From NCBI GenBank assembly GCA_036961205.1, contig JBALVI010000004.1:62001-126000 (forward strand): 64,000 nt of DNA, read 5' to 3'. Shown in pieces: positions 35,235 through 44,989 of the stretch. Below the pieces are notes generated by a model. It was given only the letters and a program-made list of their open reading frames with translations, had not been told where the DNA came from and searched no databases. This DNA is from CALJFL01 sp036961205 (lineage in GTDB: Bacteria > Pseudomonadota > Gammaproteobacteria > Pseudomonadales > Halieaceae). Numbering within the stretch: the first letter of the stretch is position 1; every line of letters starts with the position of its first letter. The position numbers and the translations under genes are program-made.

Positions 35235-37370
35235 CTAGCCCCGCAACCAGGTATGAAACTTCTCTACCCAAAGCAATAGCTTTTCAGGCGCGTGCGCACG
35301 CTTCCATTCACCGGCAGCATATTTGTTTGATTCTGCCAGCGTGGGGTAGATGTGGATGGTACCCAGTATCTTGTTCAGACCCAGGCCATGCCGCATAGCC
35401 AGTACATATTCAGCGATAAGGTCGCCGGCGTGCTCACCGACGATGGTTACGCCCAGAATCTTGTCCTTGCCCGGTACGGTGAGCACTTTAACAAAGCCCT
35501 CTGCCTCACTGTCGGCAATCGCTCTGTCGAGATCGTCAATACCATAGCGGGTGACTTCATAGTCGATACCCGCCTCTTTAGCGTCTTGCTCATTAAATCC
35601 TACACGAGCGACCTCAGGCTCCACAAAGGTTGCCCAGGGAATCACTGAATAGTCGGCCTTGAATTTTTTAAATGCTCCAAACAGCGAATTGACCGCTGCG
35701 AACCACGCCTGGTGAGCCGCGACGTGGGTGAATTGATAGGGGCCGGCGACATCCCCTACCGCGTAAATATTGGGGTATAGCGTTTGCAAATATTCATTAA
35801 CCGCCACGGTGCCATTGGGGTTCAATGGAATGCCCAAGTCCTCCAAGCCGAAGCCCGTGGTGTTGGCTTTGCGGCCAACGGCGACCAGTATCTCATCGAA
35901 AGGAATACGGGAGCGCTCTCCGCCACTCTCACAGACCAGGAACTTATCCTCACCCTCACGCACGACCTCTACCGCTGTGGTGCTGGTGCGCACATCGACG
36001 CCCTCACTGATCATGCGTTGCTTGACCATTTCGGAGATCTCTTCGTCTTCCTTGATCATAATGCGCGGCAACATTTCAACCTGTACAACCTCGCTGCCAA
36101 GCCGCGCAAAACTCTGGGTCAATTCACAGCCGATAGGACCACCTCCAAGTACTACAAGACGCTGGGGCAGCGCGGCCATGTCCCAGATCGTGTCCGAGGT
36201 AAGGTAACCACTATCCTCCAGACCCGGAATTGGCGGTATAAACGGGCGCCCACCACTGGCGATAACAATACTGCGCGTATTAATAGTGCGGCCGTTCACC
36301 TCTACGCTAAAGGGCGAGAGTATTTTCGCCTCACCAATTTCTACATCTACACCCAGCCCGTTATAGCGCTCCACTGAATCATGGGGTTCGATTTTGGCAA
36401 TCACGTCTTTCACTCTTGCCATCACTTTGGCAAAGTCGACGCGGGCTGACGCATCCGAAATTCCAAATTCTTCAGCGCGACTAATGTGCGACATGAATTT
36501 GGCAGAGCGAATCAATGCCTTGGAGGGCACACAACCGGTATTGAGGCAGTCGCCACCCATTTGATGTTTTTCGATGAGGGTTACCCGGGCCTTAACAGCC
36601 GCGGCTATATAAGAGCTGACCAAACCACCAGCACCTGCCCCTATCACCACCATATTAGTGTCGAAGGATTTAGGCCGGGAAAAGTTCTGATAGACCTTGC
36701 GGGCAGCCAGTTTGGCGATTATGGCTTTGGCAATTAACGGGAACACTCCCAGCAAGACAAATGAAGCAATAATTCCTGGCGATAAAATCCCGGACAGGCT
36801 TTCCAGTTGGCCTAACTGGGTCCCGGCATTCACAAATACGACGGTGCCTGCCAGCATCCCTACCTGGCTCACCCAGTAGAAGGTGGCGGTTTTTATTGGG
36901 GTCAGACCCATCACCAGATTGATTACAAAGAACGGAAACACCGGCACCAGGCGAAGCGTAAACAGGTAGAACGCGCCATCCCGGTCAATGCCCTCGTTGA
37001 TAGCCGTTAGCTGGTTCGAAAAACGATCCTGAATGGAATCCCGCAGCAAAAATCGAGAGAACAGAAAAGCCAGAGTCGCGCCTATGCTGCTGGCAAAAGA
37101 CACTATTAGCAATCCCGTCGCCAAGCCAAACAGCGCGCCCGCTGCCATGGTCATAATCGCGGCCCCTGGCAGCGAGAGCCCGGTCACCGCCACATAAATC
37201 AGGAAGAACACCAATACCGTCAGGGCAGGATTTTCAGCATAGAATTCGTCAAACCTGGCTTGGTTGGCCTTTAGATATTCCAGACTGAAGTACTGTCCCA
37301 GATCCAGGGCAAAAAATGCCACAATGAACAGCAGTACAACCGCCAGTACCAATAACTTTTTTACACTCAT
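35235..37370 (-). CDS. TVP38/DedA-like membrane domain fused to a flavin disulfide reductase
   Basis: The product is 711 residues. Residues 1-225 form a TVP38/TMEM64 (DedA-like, SNARE-associated) membrane domain with about six helices, including 'GLSLPGAAIMTMAAGALFG'. Residues 236-711 form a class I pyridine nucleotide-disulfide oxidoreductase. It has an FAD site 'VVIGAGAGGLVSSYIAA', redox cysteines 275 and 280 in 'GGDCLNTGCVPSKA', an NADH fold 'LVVLGGGPIGCELTQ' and a C-terminal 'HIYPTLAE' block with the active-site His. Related proteins are annotated as mercuric reductase or dihydrolipoyl dehydrogenase, but no N-terminal heavy-metal domain or C-terminal Cys pair for Hg is seen. The fused membrane part suggests electron transfer to a membrane-bound or lipid disulfide; the substrate is unknown. 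Confidence 0.9.
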   Translation of the reverse strand: MSVKKLLVLAVVLLFIVAFFALDLGQYFSLEYLKANQARFDEFYAENPALTVLVFFLIYVAVTGLSLPGAAIMTMAAGALFGLATGLLIVSFASSIGATLAFLFSRFLLRDSIQDRFSNQLTAINEGIDRDGAFYLFTLRLVPVFPFFVINLVMGLTPIKTATFYWVSQVGMLAGTVVFVNAGTQLGQLESLSGILSPGIIASFVLLGVFPLIAKAIIAKLAARKVYQNFSRPKSFDTNMVVIGAGAGGLVSSYIAAAVKARVTLIEKHQMGGDCLNTGCVPSKALIRSAKFMSHISRAEEFGISDASARVDFAKVMARVKDVIAKIEPHDSVERYNGLGVDVEIGEAKILSPFSVEVNGRTINTRSIVIASGGRPFIPPIPGLEDSGYLTSDTIWDMAALPQRLVVLGGGPIGCELTQSFARLGSEVVQVEMLPRIMIKEDEEISEMVKQRMISEGVDVRTSTTAVEVVREGEDKFLVCESGGERSRIPFDEILVAVGRKANTTGFGLEDLGIPLNPNGTVAVNEYLQTLYPNIYAVGDVAGPYQFTHVAAHQAWFAAVNSLFGAFKKFKADYSVIPWATFVEPEVARVGFNEQDAKEAGIDYEVTRYGIDDLDRAIADSEAEGFVKVLTVPGKDKILGVTIVGEHAGDLIAEYVLAMRHGLGLNKILGTIHIYPTLAESNKYAAGEWKRAHAPEKLLLWVEKFHTWLRG

Positions 37371-37515
37371 GAGCGCGAAATGCCTCCCGCTGTTAATTAT
37401 TTACGATCAATTGCTGGCTGAAATAGACTGCGCGCCAGCCTAACAGTTCAATGCGGAGATAGCTGCTTTCCCAAGCCTTCGTAACTGCGCGCTAGCACCT
37501 AGGTAACTCGTGACT

Positions 37516-38856
37516 TTACGGGGTTCCGCTCTGAGGGAATCTCAGCACCACCTGCAGCCCCGCGTCTATTCCATTTCGCAGTGATAGTTGGCCACCATGT
37601 CCCTCGACAATCTCCCGACACAGGGGTAATCCCAGGCCAGTGCCCTCCTGCTTGGTAGAGTAAAAGGGCAATAGCGCTTGCTGCATCACCCGATCAGACA
37701 TGCCGGGACCATTATCAGCAACCACAATCACCAGATCTGCCTTGCGGTTCTCTACCATAATCTGGACCTGCCCTTGATCACCACAGGCATCGCGAGCGTT
37801 CTTCAGCAGGTTAATGAGCACCTGTTCCAATTGCGTTTGGTCCAGCTGCACCATTAACTCACTAACAGCCGCCACCACCTCGAAATGCTGTTGCTGTGAC
37901 ATTTGACGCAGTAGTGCGAGCAGCTCAAAGGTCTGAACTTTTGGCGCCGGCAAGCGAGAAAATTTGGCATAGCCCTCAATGAAATCCTTGAGGTGACTGG
38001 CTCTTTCACCAATGGTGGTGAGAATCAGGGCCAGCTTATCTCGTTCTCCCGTGTCTTCCGCTGGCGCAAGCCTGGACAGAGTAACCTTCCCCGAATGTGT
38101 CAGCGATGAAATCGGCGCCAGGGAGTTATTGAGCTCGTGAGAAATGACGCGTATGAGCCGTTTCCAGGTATCGACCTCCTGGCGACTGATTTCTCGAGTC
38201 ATTCTTCTCACCAAATGTAAACGGTGGAGACGACTGTTCAGTGAGAAAAAGCGGCACGACAGGTAATAGGTTTCCACCTCTCCGCCACTTTCTATCGACA
38301 CCAGCCCCTCAGTTTCACTACGAATTGCCACGGCCAGATCCTCGTCCAGACCGGCTATTAACTCTTCGATGAGCGCGCCCTGTAGCCGTTCGCCCTGAGC
38401 CAAAAATTGTCTGGCCTCGACATTAGAATAAACCACTCTCTGTCGATCATCGCACAGCCACATTGCCACCGGTGTACTTTGCAAAACGGTATCGAGAAGC
38501 AACTCACGCTGATTGATATTGTGCCGTTCCTCACGTAACAGCTGCCCGATCTCGTTGTGCGTGGCCACCAGATCACCCAACTCATCGGTACGGTGGGAGG
38601 CAATCGTGACTGAAAAATCCTGATCTTTAATATTATCGGCCGTACCCTGCAGTGCCTTTATCAGCTTAATTGCTGGGCTGGACACGCGTAAGACAACGAA
38701 GATCGTCAGTGGAATAAGCAGTGTTAGAGATAGTACAAGAGCCGACCAGAACGGTAGGTATTGAGACAACAACGAATAGGCAAGTAGTGAGACCGAGACC
38801 AGGCCCAGACAAAAAAACAACAGCTTGCCCTGCAGGGAAAAAAAACGTCTATCCAT
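37516..38856 (-). CDS. NtrY-like sensor histidine kinase
   Basis: The product is 446 residues. Two membrane helices (about 12-30 and 33-55) are followed by a HAMP-like linker and a PAS-like domain (about 125-190). The HisKA region has the H-box 'RVISHELNNSLAPI'. The ATPase domain has 'NLLKNARDACG', 'DNGPGMSD' and 'GTGLGLPLCREIVEGHGG'. The short segment between the helices suggests it senses something in or near the membrane. It is the last gene of the efflux operon and presumably phosphorylates the NtrC-family regulator 42 bases upstream. Confidence 0.93.
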   Translation of the reverse strand: MDRRFFSLQGKLLFFCLGLVSVSLLAYSLLSQYLPFWSALVLSLTLLIPLTIFVVLRVSSPAIKLIKALQGTADNIKDQDFSVTIASHRTDELGDLVATHNEIGQLLREERHNINQRELLLDTVLQSTPVAMWLCDDRQRVVYSNVEARQFLAQGERLQGALIEELIAGLDEDLAVAIRSETEGLVSIESGGEVETYYLSCRFFSLNSRLHRLHLVRRMTREISRQEVDTWKRLIRVISHELNNSLAPISSLTHSGKVTLSRLAPAEDTGERDKLALILTTIGERASHLKDFIEGYAKFSRLPAPKVQTFELLALLRQMSQQQHFEVVAAVSELMVQLDQTQLEQVLINLLKNARDACGDQGQVQIMVENRKADLVIVVADNGPGMSDRVMQQALLPFYSTKQEGTGLGLPLCREIVEGHGGQLSLRNGIDAGLQVVLRFPQSGTP

Positions 38857-38898
38857 AGTCCGTATGCATTCAGGAAGAGCCGAAAGAAGGCCAGACTA

Positions 38899-40227
38899 TC
38901 AGTTTTTCAACCCGTGAGTCTCCATTCTTCGATAAAAGGACTGCCGCGATATCCCGAGACTCTTTGCCGCGCGACTGACCACCCCGTTGTAACGCGCCAG
39001 TGCGTTTTTGATATCGTCAGCCTGCAACTCAGTTTTTGCGCGTCCGGCATGCATCGCCTCGTCGATCTCCAAACCGAGATCTGACGGTTCAATGAGCTTT
39101 TGTTGGCCCAATAGCTGCGCCCGTTGCATGCAGTTTTCAAGCTCTCTCACATTTCCGGGCCAATGGTAGTCGACCAGCGCCGATTCGGCAGCAGCTGAGA
39201 GCGTTTTTCCATCGCCCAAAAAGTGGTGTGCCAGAGGTAGGATATCGGCGGCACGCTGGTTGAGGGGTGGGACCTTGATCTCGATAACATTGATTCGATA
39301 GAACAGATCTTCGCGAAATCGCCCCGCCGATATTTCGCTGGGTAAATCGCTGTTAGTGGCGCAAACCAGTCGCACATCCACGGTTTGTGTATCTGAGGAA
39401 CCCAGCTTCTCGAACTTCCCCGTCTGTATTACCCGCAGTAACTTCATCTGCCCGGAGAGCGGTAAATTACCGATCTCGTCAAGAAACAGAGTGCCCTTGT
39501 CGGCCTTGCTGAAACGCCCCTCTCTCACTTCTGCCCCGGTAAAGGCTCCCGCTGTGGCGCCAAACAGCTCGGCTTCTATTAGTTCTGCAGGCATGGCTCC
39601 TGCGTTAGTTCTTACCATCTCACCGGTGCGGCGAGAATTGGCGTGTATAATTTCTGCAATCTTCTCTTTACCAGTGCCGCTGGGGCCGGTGACCAGTACC
39701 GGCAGGTCCGAGTCGGCTACCTGCACAGCTAGTTGGATCAACCGTGTCATCGCGCTACTTTCAAACACCGTACCGCACAAATCGAATTCGTTGAGTGAAT
39801 GCCGAGAGGCAGCCTCTTCCTCCAATTTATAATCCAGTGCAGAGCGAACCTGCGACAGCTCCAGCAAGTTGCGAATAGTTGTTAGCAACTTATCGTCGTC
39901 CCAGGGTTTTGCCAGATAATCTGCGGCGCCGGACTTCACCAGAGTGACCGCCGTTTCCAAATGCGTCCAGGCGGTAAGCAGAACAATCGGCATGGCCGGG
40001 TAACGCTGCCGAATAGTGGCAAACAATTGCTCACCCTCTTCACCCGAGGTGGTGTCCTCAGAAAAGTTCATGTCCTGGATAATCAGGTCTATATTTCTGG
40101 TATCCAGAACCTCAAGACCGGCCGCCGGGGTATGGGCATAAACCGACTCAAGCTCATAAAGCGAAAACAAAATGCCCAACGCCGAGCAAATCGCTTCATT
40201 GTCGTCGATGATAAGAATAGTGCTCAA
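38899..40227 (-). CDS. NtrC-family sigma-54 response regulator
   Basis: The product is 442 residues. The receiver (1-120) has D8/D9, phospho-acceptor D52 and Lys in 'YLAKPWDD'. The AAA+ domain has Walker A 'GPSGTGKEKIAE', the sigma-54 contact loop GAFTGA and Walker B 'GTLFLDEIGN'. The Fis-type helix-turn-helix closes the protein ('AAKSLGISRQSFYRRM'). All parts needed to activate sigma-54 promoters are intact. It lies between two ABC permeases and its kinase in one operon, and a sigma-54 promoter with palindromic upstream sites sits in front of that operon (44931-45025), so self-activation is likely. Confidence 0.95.
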   Translation of the reverse strand: MSTILIIDDNEAICSALGILFSLYELESVYAHTPAAGLEVLDTRNIDLIIQDMNFSEDTTSGEEGEQLFATIRQRYPAMPIVLLTAWTHLETAVTLVKSGAADYLAKPWDDDKLLTTIRNLLELSQVRSALDYKLEEEAASRHSLNEFDLCGTVFESSAMTRLIQLAVQVADSDLPVLVTGPSGTGKEKIAEIIHANSRRTGEMVRTNAGAMPAELIEAELFGATAGAFTGAEVREGRFSKADKGTLFLDEIGNLPLSGQMKLLRVIQTGKFEKLGSSDTQTVDVRLVCATNSDLPSEISAGRFREDLFYRINVIEIKVPPLNQRAADILPLAHHFLGDGKTLSAAAESALVDYHWPGNVRELENCMQRAQLLGQQKLIEPSDLGLEIDEAMHAGRAKTELQADDIKNALARYNGVVSRAAKSLGISRQSFYRRMETHGLKN

Positions 40228-40239
40228 AATTTCACCTTG

Positions 40240-41481
40240 TTAAACCGTACGGGTGGCAACGGCTGCGGGAATAGCGGCTGCCCTGCGTGCTGGTGCGAAC
40301 ACTGCTATCAAACCCAGTAAATAGAGGAAAATAACGCCAGTGGGATAGTACACCGGATCGAGTCGGTCACCGCCAAACTGCGTCGTTAAAAGATAGCTCA
40401 ACATAACCGTAAACACGCCACCCAAAATTATACCGACCGTGGTCAGCAACAGGTTTTCAACGAAGAAATACCTGAGTATATCGCGCTTTCGCGCACCCAG
40501 TGCCCTGCGAATTCCAATCTGGCGGGTGCGCTGACTCACCGAAAACGACGCCAGCCCCACAATGCCCAGGGCAGTGATAAGGGCCATTAGAATGGTAACG
40601 GTGACCAAAATGATCACCGTGGCCCTGTCGCTGGCGTAGCTACGGGCCAATATTTCCCGCTGGGTATAGACAGAGTAAATCAGGCGATCGGGCTCACGTT
40701 CCAATAATACACGCTCGACTTCCGGGATGATCGAAGCCAGGGCGCCCTCCTCCGCCCGAATGATATAACTCACCCTGGTGTTGTATTCAACATAGGGCTG
40801 GAGCATAAAGTCATAATATGTGTCTGCCAGAATCGGCCGATCGGTTGCGATCCAGGCCGTTGCGACATCGGCAATAACGCCAATGATGGTAATGGTCTGC
40901 GCACCATCGCTGTAGTAGATGGTGCGGCCGACGATTTCACCCTCAGGGAATAGTTTTCTGCCCAGTGATTCGGTGATGACCACTTTGTCCGGCTCACCCA
41001 CAAAGTCCGGGGTTATGTGCCTAATTTCATCTGCATGAAAAAACCGACCGGCCAGCAGTTCAATATCCATAGTTGCCAACGCGTTTTCATCGGAGTAATT
41101 GACGTTGGCCAATATTTCCATGTCGTCGTTTACTTCTGGCATAACGCGATAACTGCTCATGCGGGCAGATCCAGACTGCATATGATTGAGGATGGGGCTC
41201 ACCGAGCGCACACCGGGGATATTGCCAATAGCCTGGATATCTGCCCTGACAAACTCCTCTTTATTGAACTCCTGCGCTAGCCCCACCGTGTGCAGGGAAA
41301 AAATGTTGTCGACATCGATACCAATGGGCCGGGATATTTTTTCTATGCGCCCGTTGATAATAGATGACGCATTCACCACGACAGCAAGAGTCACGGCAAT
41401 TTGCACGGCGATCAACGCCGCGCCGATCTTATTACGCCACATCGCCCTTAAAATAGGTCCAATTTCCATAGTACGCTCCAA
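40240..41481 (-). CDS. ABC transporter permease, FtsX/MacB type (2)
   Basis: The product is 413 residues with one N-terminal membrane helix. A large periplasmic domain (MacB_PCD, about 45-270) follows, then three C-terminal helices of the FtsX domain, with 'SVSQRTRQIGIRRALGARKR' as the coupling segment. This layout is that of mechanotransmission ABC proteins such as MacB and LolC. It starts 3 bases after the stop of the other permease and ends 12 bases before the regulator gene. With the ATPase and HlyD adaptor it should form an efflux pump. Confidence 0.92.
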   Translation of the reverse strand: MERTMEIGPILRAMWRNKIGAALIAVQIAVTLAVVVNASSIINGRIEKISRPIGIDVDNIFSLHTVGLAQEFNKEEFVRADIQAIGNIPGVRSVSPILNHMQSGSARMSSYRVMPEVNDDMEILANVNYSDENALATMDIELLAGRFFHADEIRHITPDFVGEPDKVVITESLGRKLFPEGEIVGRTIYYSDGAQTITIIGVIADVATAWIATDRPILADTYYDFMLQPYVEYNTRVSYIIRAEEGALASIIPEVERVLLEREPDRLIYSVYTQREILARSYASDRATVIILVTVTILMALITALGIVGLASFSVSQRTRQIGIRRALGARKRDILRYFFVENLLLTTVGIILGGVFTVMLSYLLTTQFGGDRLDPVYYPTGVIFLYLLGLIAVFAPARRAAAIPAAVATRTV

Positions 41482-41484
41482 CTC

Positions 41485-42798
41485 CTATTGTGCTTTCAAG
41501 TGCAGTGCAATCGGCAACCGGCAAATGCGCCATGCTGGATAAATACCTGCCAGCACGGTTGATGCCATAGCCAGCAATACCGCCAGCAACGCCAATTCGA
41601 TATTCAGATGAGTCAGCAATTCGAAGTTCTGATAGAGCGATCTGATGGCCACCAAACCCAGCATCGCCAGCAGCAGCCCCACCAGCCCGCCCAGTAAGCC
41701 AATCAGAGAGATTTCCACCAGGTGCTGTCGGAAGATCATTTTACGGGAGCCTCCAACGGCTCGTCGTAAACTCATCTCCCCAGCCCTACCAAGGAATTTG
41801 GCGAGTAACAAGCCGATGCAATTGAGCAGACAAACCAACAGGAACAAAAAAGCCACTGCCAACAAAATGCGGTAGTCTTGATCGACAACCCGCTGGTCGA
41901 CCAACCAGGATTTCAGCGAGTGGACCTCGTTATTGTAAGGACCCAAAAAGCGACCGCGCTGGCGCTGGGCTTCGGCATAATTGTCCAGATGATCCCTGTA
42001 TGCCTGCTCGCCTTGGGCGTCAGTGATCTCCACCCAATGGTGTATCCACTGGCAGTCGGCTTCCAGGTAGTTCAGCCAACCCTCGCCCTCAGGGTCCCCT
42101 GAGCAGATCGTGCTGCCATTCCTTTTTCGCAGCTCCAACTCCTTTGTCAGGGCAAAGGGCAAAATAGCACCCGTCATCTCCCTGAAAGCGCCACCATCCA
42201 ACTCGAAGTACAGAGGTGTCGGCTTGAACTCGTCCAGCACACCCACCACATCGAACAACCGGCTTCCAATACGTACTTTTTCGCCAACGCTATTATTGCC
42301 CCCAAATAGCTTTTCGTTCAGGTCACGAGTCAGTACAGTTTGGTATAAACCTCTTGCTTCCTCTTCAGCGCTCCAGTGACCGCCATAGCGAAAAGGCACT
42401 CTGTGTAAACTGAAAAAACCAGCATTGGCCAGGCGAACTTCATCGGTAAACGGTGTTTGGCCAGAACCCTCTGGATAGATAACGGCTGCAGATTGATAGT
42501 GGATACTCTGCCGAATGGGTAGATCGAAGGCCTGCAAGTTAATGACGTCGCGATAACCCACCATATTCGACGGCTCATCGCCATCTGATCCCCCCGGCAG
42601 AATTTCCTGATTTTGCAGCTTATAGGTATAAACCTGAGCAGAAATTTCCGGCGCAGGATCACTGGTCATGAGCGCAAACACAGTCAGGATACTGATGCAT
42701 ACACCAATACCCAGGCCAATCGCACAGACTATCAAAGACGAAAGCACCGGTGTTTTCTTCACCGAAAGCCACGCCAGTCGAAAATGGTAGGCAAACAT
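41485..42798 (-). CDS. ABC transporter permease, FtsX/MacB type (1)
   Basis: The product is 437 residues with an N-terminal helix ('LIVCAIGLGIGVCISILTVF'). A periplasmic MacB_PCD-like domain follows, and then three C-terminal helices with the segment 'GRAGEMSLRRAVGGSRKMI'. It pairs with the 40240-41481 permease as two unlike half-transporters, unlike MacB, where a single chain carries ATPase and permease. The gap to the ATPase gene is 12 bases. The substrate is not visible from sequence; antimicrobial peptides, macrolides or lipids are known cargoes of the family. Confidence 0.92.
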   Translation of the reverse strand: MFAYHFRLAWLSVKKTPVLSSLIVCAIGLGIGVCISILTVFALMTSDPAPEISAQVYTYKLQNQEILPGGSDGDEPSNMVGYRDVINLQAFDLPIRQSIHYQSAAVIYPEGSGQTPFTDEVRLANAGFFSLHRVPFRYGGHWSAEEEARGLYQTVLTRDLNEKLFGGNNSVGEKVRIGSRLFDVVGVLDEFKPTPLYFELDGGAFREMTGAILPFALTKELELRKRNGSTICSGDPEGEGWLNYLEADCQWIHHWVEITDAQGEQAYRDHLDNYAEAQRQRGRFLGPYNNEVHSLKSWLVDQRVVDQDYRILLAVAFLFLLVCLLNCIGLLLAKFLGRAGEMSLRRAVGGSRKMIFRQHLVEISLIGLLGGLVGLLLAMLGLVAIRSLYQNFELLTHLNIELALLAVLLAMASTVLAGIYPAWRICRLPIALHLKAQ

Positions 42799-42810
42799 TG
42801 CGCGCTCCTT

Positions 42811-43551
42811 TTAAAGGCTGGCTGATTTGGGTTGGGTGGATTCCTGGGCTATTGCTGGTCGCGTCACTGCCAGGGAATCGTAGGCGGTGTAATCGTCCAC
42901 CTGGCCGTCCAGAACATGAATATTACGCCTCGCCCTGCGGGCCAGATCTGCATCATGAGTCACCATAATGATGGTAGAACCCGCCTCGTTGATAGACTCG
43001 AGAAGTTCCAGCACCTGGCGCGCCATCAGGGAATCCAGATTCCCGGTCGGCTCATCGGCCAACAGAATCTTCGGCTCACCCGCCAGCGCCCTGGCAATGG
43101 CAACCCGCTGCTGCTGGCCCCCGGACAGCTGCGAAGGAAGATGGCGCATGCGCCCTGCCAGACCCACTGTCTCCAGCGCTTTTTCGATACGTCTTTTTCG
43201 CTCCGCCGCGTTAAAGCCACGATAGCGCAATGGCACATCTACATTGTCGAACAGGTTCAGATCCGGGATGAGATTGAACGACTGAAAAATAAAGCCAATT
43301 TTCTCGTTGCGTAAGTTAGACGCCTCATCGTCACTCAGGTGACTCACATTGACACCGTCGAGAATGTATTCACCGCTATCGAAAGGGTCCAACAGACCGG
43401 CTATATTGAGAAAGGTAGTTTTCCCTGAACCGGACGGCCCGGTAACTGCGACAAACTCGCCATCGTGAACGTCGAGACTGAAATCGCGAAGCGCGTGCGT
43501 TTCAATCAGATCCGTCTGAAATATTTTGGATACATGACTCATCGATAGCAT
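42811..43551 (-). CDS. ABC transporter ATPase, LolD/MacB type
   Basis: The product is 246 residues. Walker A is 'GPSGSGKTT', the signature is 'LSGGQQQRVAIARAL' and Walker B is 'ILLADEPTGNLD', followed by the H-loop His in 'MVTHD'. The strictly conserved 'ADEPTGNLDS' with 'NLFDNVDVPLRYRG' upstream is typical of the MacB/LolD subgroup that drives FtsX-type permeases. It is third from the end of transcription order HlyD-ATPase-permease-permease-regulator-kinase. Confidence 0.95.
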   Translation of the reverse strand: MLSMSHVSKIFQTDLIETHALRDFSLDVHDGEFVAVTGPSGSGKTTFLNIAGLLDPFDSGEYILDGVNVSHLSDDEASNLRNEKIGFIFQSFNLIPDLNLFDNVDVPLRYRGFNAAERKRRIEKALETVGLAGRMRHLPSQLSGGQQQRVAIARALAGEPKILLADEPTGNLDSLMARQVLELLESINEAGSTIIMVTHDADLARRARRNIHVLDGQVDDYTAYDSLAVTRPAIAQESTQPKSASL

Positions 43552-43562
43552 CTTTTTTTCTC

Positions 43563-44846
43563 CTAGTTAAGTAACATTACTCGCTCGTGGTCTTTAAAGG
43601 CATCGCTAGTGGAGATGACAATTTGTTGTCCCTCGGCCAGTCCGGAAATAACTTCCACCCGCCCGACACTACTCATACCTGCCTGGAACGGCGTTTTAAT
43701 GGCCAGCCCTTCTTCCACCAGGTACACAAATCCGCGCGAACCACTTTGCATAAAAGGGCCTCTGGCGACGGTTAATACGTCGTCGCGGGAATCAATGAGA
43801 ATACGTGATGTAACGCGTTGGTTTTGCCGCAGACCCGCAGGCTTCTCAGACAGGAATCGAATGCGACAACGGACCTGGCCATTTTCCACCTGCGGAGAGA
43901 TTGCCGAGAGTTCGCCCGGATATTTATCACCCGAAAAGTCGATCTCTGCCACCATTCCCGGCGCAAGATCATCCGCGTAACCCTCGGGTACCTGCGCTTC
44001 AACCTCATAGGCACTCATATCCACGACTGTCAGAATCGGCTGATATCGTGCCACTATCGATTTTTGTTCTACCTCGAGGTTTCCCACCACGCCGTTCACC
44101 GGCGAAACAATTTCCAGCGCTGCCACCTTTCGGTTCAACTCCTCGACCAGCAGACGTTGGCGAGTGAGCGCATGATTCAAAATATCCATCTCCAATATCA
44201 GTCGCTCAGTCTCGAGCAGCGACTCCTGCTGTTCGTGCTGAAATACCGCGAGCGCACGGTTTTCATCATCAACCGTTTTCTCGTAGTCCTGTAAAGAAAT
44301 CGCACTGTTGGCATAAGCTATTTCGGCACGCCGCAGCTCGCGCCTGGCAGCGGTTAGATCCATGCGGGATATATCCAGAGACTCTTTCTGCTTAAGCCCG
44401 TCCATTCGAGTGGCTATTTCCTGGCGAGCCAGTTCCGTTTCCAATTGTTGTAAGCTAGCCTGTTCTTGCTTGTGGCGGCTCAACAATTCGGGACTCTCGA
44501 TACGCGCCAGTGGCTGACCGAGTTCAACCTTATCGCCTGATCGAACCAACGTGCTGACCCGACCATCTTCAGGCGAGAAGAGCACAGGCCGAACCGCTGC
44601 TACAATCTGCCCCGAAACAGAAACGTCTCGAATAAACTCACCCCGTTCCACGGTAGCGAGACGCAGTCGCGATGCATCAATAGTCAACTCAGAATCGTTC
44701 CATCGCGCTATAGAGGGATAGGCGAGCACTGCTGTCACCAGGCCGATCAGCAGCAAGACCACCAGGGGTGCGCTTTTGCGCAGGCGACTCAGGGGCGCTT
44801 GCGGCTCGCTGCGGGGGGAATCCTGTGTGGAGGTATCTTTTATCAT
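43563..44846 (-). CDS. HlyD/MacA-type periplasmic adaptor
   Basis: The product is 427 residues. A membrane anchor lies at about 27-45, and a lipoyl-like segment follows ('SVSGQIVAAVRPVLFSPEDG' and 'SPVNGVVGNLEVEQKSI'). A long coiled-coil hairpin spans residues about 120-240, and the beta-barrel and membrane-proximal domains close the protein. Such adaptors link an inner-membrane ABC transporter to an outer-membrane channel such as TolC; no channel gene is present here, so one encoded elsewhere would be needed. It is the first gene of the six-gene operon and starts about 75 bases after a predicted sigma-54 transcription start. Confidence 0.92.
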   Translation of the reverse strand: MIKDTSTQDSPRSEPQAPLSRLRKSAPLVVLLLIGLVTAVLAYPSIARWNDSELTIDASRLRLATVERGEFIRDVSVSGQIVAAVRPVLFSPEDGRVSTLVRSGDKVELGQPLARIESPELLSRHKQEQASLQQLETELARQEIATRMDGLKQKESLDISRMDLTAARRELRRAEIAYANSAISLQDYEKTVDDENRALAVFQHEQQESLLETERLILEMDILNHALTRQRLLVEELNRKVAALEIVSPVNGVVGNLEVEQKSIVARYQPILTVVDMSAYEVEAQVPEGYADDLAPGMVAEIDFSGDKYPGELSAISPQVENGQVRCRIRFLSEKPAGLRQNQRVTSRILIDSRDDVLTVARGPFMQSGSRGFVYLVEEGLAIKTPFQAGMSSVGRVEVISGLAEGQQIVISTSDAFKDHERVMLLN

Positions 44847-44930
44847 TGCCTGTTGATGTCACTCATGCTGTTTGTTGTTGCCGCGGCACCGGACCAGAAG
44901 TCTTCCAGGCCTCGCTTTTGACATTTAACT

Positions 44931-44946
44931 ATCAAGTTCCGTGCCA
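44931..44946 (-). promoter_or_regulatory. Sigma-54 promoter of the efflux operon
   Basis: On the minus strand the sequence is TGGCACGGAACTTGAT, matching the consensus TGGCACG-N4-TTGCW at every fixed position but one (A for C next to the -12 G), with the correct 10-base spacing. Predicted transcription begins near 44921, about 75 bases before the HlyD start. The operon encodes its own sigma-54 activator. Confidence 0.8.
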
Positions 44947-44989
44947 ACCTGCAAGGCACTGATAAATATAGGTATTTTTATAATTAGAT

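Noticed and set aside
35784..36377. A 197-codon + strand frame
   Set aside because: Antisense to the flavoreductase domain, whose motifs are clear on the other strand.
35235..37370. Mercuric reductase
   Set aside because: No N-terminal heavy-metal domain and no C-terminal vicinal Cys pair; no mer genes nearby.
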